A DNA stretch of 64,000 nt from Bacteroidota bacterium. Lineage in GTDB: Bacteria > Bacteroidota > Bacteroidia > Bacteroidales > JAAUTT01. This document shows positions 60,958-64,000 of the stretch, one piece after another. Below the pieces are notes generated by a model, which was given only the letters and a program-made list of their open reading frames with translations, made no database searches and had not been told where the DNA came from. Each line of letters starts with the position of its first letter. Position 1 is the stretch's first letter. Location of the stretch: NCBI GenBank assembly GCA_023429135.1, contig JAEYWD010000008.1, positions 274,964 to 338,963 of the forward strand. Reading direction: 5' to 3'. Position numbers and translations under genes: made by a program.

Positions 60958-62877
60958 ATGATTGAACAATCTACCATAGACCGCATTTTTGATGCTGCCC
61001 AGATTACTGAGGTGGTGCAGGATTTTATTTCCTTAAAGCGGCGCGGGGTGAATTATTTGGGAAATTGTCCGTTCCATAACGAAAAAACGCCTTCGTTCAC
61101 GGTTTCACCGGCTAAAAATATTTTTAAATGCTTCGGTTGCGGAAAAGGGGGTAATGCCGTCCATTTCATAATGGAAATTGAGCATATGACTTACTACGAA
61201 GCTTTAAAGCACCTGGCCAAAAAGTATCATATCGAAGTTGTTGAAACCGCTCAGAAAGAAGAAGATGTACAGGTAAAAAACGACCGCGAAAGTATGATGG
61301 TACTTTCTTCGTTTGCCCAGAAGGTCTTTACCACGAATCTTTTCAACCATGAGGAAGGTAAGGCTATCGGCCTGAGTTATTTTAAAGAACGAGGTTTCCG
61401 TAAAGATATCATCGAAAAGTTTGAGCTGGGATATTGTCTCGAGGAACGCGATGCCTTTACAAAAAAAGCAAAAAAGGAAGGTTACAAGCTTGAATACCTG
61501 GTAAAAACCGGTTTTACAATCGAAGGCGAACATGGTGCTTTTGACCGTTTCAGCGGACGTGTGATGTTTCCCATTCACAACCTTGCCGGTAAGGTAATTG
61601 CTTTTGGTGGCCGTATTCTGAAAACCGACAAAAAATTTGCAAAATACCTCAATTCGCCCGAAAGCGAAATTTACCATAAAAGCAAAGTGCTTTACGGGAT
61701 TTACCATGCCCGTAAGTCGGTTATGCAGCTCGATAAATGCTATCTGGTTGAAGGTTACACGGATGTTATTTCTATGCACCAGGCCGGCATTGAAAATGTG
61801 GTGGCTTCGTCGGGAACATCGCTTACCGAAGATCAGATAAAGCTTATAAAACGGTTTACGCCCAACGTTACCATCCTTTACGACGGCGATGCTGCCGGTA
61901 TAAAAGCTTCGCTGCGTGGTATCGACATGGTGCTTGAGGAGGGATTAAACGTTAAGGTTTTGCTGTTGCCCGATGGTGAAGACCCTGATTCCTTTTCCAG
62001 GAAAATGGGTGCAGCCGAGCTTGTTGAATATCTGAACAGCCACGAAACTGATTTTATCACCTTCAAAACGAATCTGCTGCTTAAGGATGCTGAAAACGAT
62101 CCTGTTAAACGAGCCGCCATCATCAGCGATGTTGTTAAGTCTATTTCGATTATCCCAGATACCATCAAACGCACCGTTTATATTAAGAATTGCAGTCGCT
62201 TGCTGGATATCGAAGAGAGTATTTTATACACCGAAATAAGCAAACTTCGCAAAGAGAAGCCCGAAAGGCAAACTCCGGTTCAACCAAAAACTGTTCCGGC
62301 TCAAACAACAACCTCCGAAAATAAAGCGCTCGAAACTGCCGAAAAAGAGCTTATCCGCATACTTCTCACATATGGACCCCAAATTATTCATCCTAAAGAA
62401 GAAGGAGCTGAAGGTCACGATATTTCAGTTACGGAGCTAATGATCACCGAAATAGAGCATGATGAACTTCAATTCTCGAATGCAGGATTTCAGAAAATTT
62501 ACGATGAAATAAAGCTCTGTTTTCAACAACACAAAGATATTGACAGCAAATACTTTATCCAGCACCCCGATGACGTTATCAGCCGGCTGGTGATCGACAT
62601 GTTTGCTACTCCACACAATCTCAGTAAAATCTGGAAGCGCAACGAAACTTTCATCGAAACCGAGGATATGAAACTGAAAACGCTTATTCCCGAATGTTTG
62701 ATGGCCTTCAAAAGCAAAAAAGTGCAGGCTATGCTTAAAGAGACTGAAGTATTGATGCTAAAAGCACAGCAGGAGAAGAATATGGAAGAAATTATGGGCC
62801 TCCAGCAGCGATATATTATGCTAACCAATTACAAAAAAGAGCTTTCGAAAAATCTTGGTAACCGGATAATCATCTAA
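60958..62877 (+). CDS. dnaG: DNA primase
   Basis: A 639-residue primase that makes RNA primers at the replication fork. The CHC2 zinc finger is CPFHNEKTPSFT...FKCFGCG near residues 40-65, the catalytic RNA polymerase domain includes the TOPRIM segments VEGYTDVISMHQAG and LYDGDAAGIKA, and a variable helicase-binding C-terminus follows from about 450. Length and order are normal. Confidence 0.96.
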   Translation: MIEQSTIDRIFDAAQITEVVQDFISLKRRGVNYLGNCPFHNEKTPSFTVSPAKNIFKCFGCGKGGNAVHFIMEIEHMTYYEALKHLAKKYHIEVVETAQKEEDVQVKNDRESMMVLSSFAQKVFTTNLFNHEEGKAIGLSYFKERGFRKDIIEKFELGYCLEERDAFTKKAKKEGYKLEYLVKTGFTIEGEHGAFDRFSGRVMFPIHNLAGKVIAFGGRILKTDKKFAKYLNSPESEIYHKSKVLYGIYHARKSVMQLDKCYLVEGYTDVISMHQAGIENVVASSGTSLTEDQIKLIKRFTPNVTILYDGDAAGIKASLRGIDMVLEEGLNVKVLLLPDGEDPDSFSRKMGAAELVEYLNSHETDFITFKTNLLLKDAENDPVKRAAIISDVVKSISIIPDTIKRTVYIKNCSRLLDIEESILYTEISKLRKEKPERQTPVQPKTVPAQTTTSENKALETAEKELIRILLTYGPQIIHPKEEGAEGHDISVTELMITEIEHDELQFSNAGFQKIYDEIKLCFQQHKDIDSKYFIQHPDDVISRLVIDMFATPHNLSKIWKRNETFIETEDMKLKTLIPECLMAFKSKKVQAMLKETEVLMLKAQQEKNMEEIMGLQQRYIMLTNYKKELSKNLGNRIII

Positions 62878-62926
62878 CTCTCACAATTACAAATAGTTTT
62901 AAGTAAATACATTTATCAAATTTTAA

Positions 62927-62957
62927 TTTGATAAATATCAGTTTCTTCGTAACTTTA
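62927..62957 (+). promoter_or_regulatory. Probable promoter of the cytidylate-kinase-like gene
   Basis: TTTG at 62927-62930, 19-bp spacer and TAACTTTA at 62950-62957, close to the TTTG/TAnnTTTG pattern. The ATG is at 63003. Confidence 0.45.
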
Positions 62958-63002
62958 ATAAAAAATAAGGTCCTGACTATTTCATCTTTAAACTCAAACA
63001 CA

Positions 63003-63692
63003 ATGAGTATCAACCTTATCAGCTACTTAAAAGACCGCTACCAGGAAATTGATCTGAAAACTGCCGATCCTGGCCCTATTGTCACCATAGCACGCGAAAT
63101 GGGTTGTCCCGGCAAATGTGTTGCACGCTTACTTACACAAACATTAAACGAGCGAAAGGTAAATTCCTTAAAAAAGCATGAATGGAAGTGGGTTGGAAAG
63201 GAAATATTTGCCGAAGCTGCCCAGGAACTGAATCTGGAACCGCAGTTAATTAAGCAAGTCTTTGAAGAAAAGCGTGGTATTTTCGATGAAATATTGAGTG
63301 CGCAATCTTCCAGATATTACAAAAGCGATAACAAAATTTTGAATACCACCGGCAAAATTATCCGTTCCATGGCAAATCACGGGAATGTGGTAGTTGTTGG
63401 CCGGGGGGGTATTGCCTTTACCCGCGATATTCAAAAATCGCTTCACATTTTCCTCGAAGCGCCTTTGGAATGGAGAGCTTCCCGGATAAGCGAAAAATAT
63501 AATTTATCCATCCCCGAAGCCAAGAAGTACGCCCAGGAAATAGATGCCCGTCGTGAAAAATACCGCGAGTTTTTTAAAGGAAAAAATACCGATTATACCT
63601 GGTTCGATTTACGCTTTAACTGCATGACATCCAAGCCAGAAGAAATTGTTGAAGTAATTATTAAAATGGCTGAGCTGAGACGGCTATTCTGA
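63003..63692 (+). CDS. Cytidylate-kinase-like family protein
   Basis: A 229-residue P-loop protein of the cytidylate kinase-like family (IVTIAREMGCPGKCVARLLT instead of the canonical loop), with NHGNVVVVGRGGIAFT and a lid-like ASRISEKYNLS segment. It is not the essential cmk. The family's substrate is unknown. The start at 63003 (MSINLISYLK) avoids an upstream extension from 62928 that contains the promoter. It overlaps the convergent hemW stop region by 9 bp. Confidence 0.8.
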   Translation: MSINLISYLKDRYQEIDLKTADPGPIVTIAREMGCPGKCVARLLTQTLNERKVNSLKKHEWKWVGKEIFAEAAQELNLEPQLIKQVFEEKRGIFDEILSAQSSRYYKSDNKILNTTGKIIRSMANHGNVVVVGRGGIAFTRDIQKSLHIFLEAPLEWRASRISEKYNLSIPEAKKYAQEIDARREKYREFFKGKNTDYTWFDLRFNCMTSKPEEIVEVIIKMAELRRLF

Positions 63693-64000
63693 TTCATCGT
63701 TTACATCGGTAAAAAATTCCGAAGCTATCCTGTCGGCAATAAACTTCCCTTTATTGTTAAGTTTTATAATATTAGGTCCAAAATCAAGGTACTCTCTATA
63801 TTTATCTGCTGTTTTAGTAGTTTCAAGCGCATAGCTTTCGCCAAACTTCAACTTTATAGTATTCAGATTTATCCCCCACATGGTTCTCAGATTTGTGAGA
63901 ATATAGTCGTTAAACTGCTCCTCTTTGGTCAGAACCTCCTCTTCAAAATATCCGGCTCCTGTACCTGCTTTTTCAATATAAACCTTATGCAGTTTGGTGT
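63684..64000 (-). CDS. hemW: HemW-like radical SAM protein, C-terminal part (cut by window edge)
   Basis: The frame remains open to the window edge on the - strand. The visible about 105 residues (VYIEKAGTGAGYFEEEVLT, then EEQFNDYILTNLRTMWGINL, LNNKGKFIADRIASEFF) match the C-terminal HemW domain of oxygen-independent coproporphyrinogen oxidase-like proteins, a haem chaperone family. The radical-SAM cysteines lie outside the window. Confidence 0.85.
   Translation of the reverse strand, partial: TKLHKVYIEKAGTGAGYFEEEVLTKEEQFNDYILTNLRTMWGINLNTIKLKFGESYALETTKTADKYREYLDFGPNIIKLNNKGKFIADRIASEFFTDVNDESE

Overview
The window comes from a Bacteroidota (Bacteroidetes) chromosome, probably an anaerobic diazotroph of the Bacteroidales/Marinilabiliales type. 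Supporting signs are Bacteroidetes promoters (TAnnTTTG -7 boxes), tandem FtsX/MacB-type permeases, a GldA-type ABC ATPase, a PorT-like outer-membrane barrel, a DksA-like protein with a degenerate zinc finger, and a group II/III-type nif cluster with two PII genes between nifH and nifD. The lineage is inferred from gene content; no rRNA or tRNA gene was seen.

Region 1 (1-17.6 kb, mostly + strand) is accessory. It holds four FtsX-like permeases (the first cut by the window edge), a BlaI/BlaR1 pair with two identical operators around its promoter, a GNAT acetyltransferase, a subclass B3-like metallo-hydrolase, a class D beta-lactamase, a lipoprotein esterase, an acyltransferase and a secreted alpha/beta hydrolase.

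Region 2 (17.7-35.5 kb, all - strand except a toxin-antitoxin pair) is a nitrogen-fixation island. In transcription order it reads nifA, a Nif11-domain gene, then a sigma-54 promoter and nifH-nifI1-nifI2-nifD-nifK-nifE-nifN-nifB-[2Fe-2S] ferredoxin-nifV-modA-molbindin-modB-modC. Together these make the Fe protein, the MoFe protein, FeMo-cofactor assembly factors, homocitrate and molybdate uptake. RpoN, which a NifA-dependent promoter needs, is encoded at 48.2-49.7 kb. The island is full of repeats: GC-rich palindromes (family A), four about 90-bp triple-hairpin elements (family B), paired 3-nt-loop hairpins (family C) and a 16-unit 21-bp tandem array. A YoeB-type toxin-antitoxin module sits inside the mod genes between two family B direct repeats.

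Region 3 (35.6-64 kb) is housekeeping: cysS, gldA, a TPR protein, lspA, a dksA-like gene, ileS, rpoN, asnS, a universal stress protein, a Na/Pi cotransporter, a polyprenyl synthase, an RND adaptor, a histidine kinase, comF, porT-like, cobB, dnaG, a cytidylate-kinase-like gene and the end of hemW. A decayed anaerobic sulfatase-maturase fragment lies at 36.7-37.1 kb.

The most unusual object is in ileS. An in-frame segment of about 157 codons encoding a DUF559 (Vsr-like) endonuclease domain, bounded by GC-rich terminal inverted repeats, interrupts the isoleucyl-tRNA synthetase between its WFDSG and KMSKR motifs. The same palindromes, without the nuclease, occupy nif intergenic gaps as inverted pairs and are read through as protein in nifN, nifE, modA and modB. 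This suggests a mobile element family that tolerates insertion in coding sequence.
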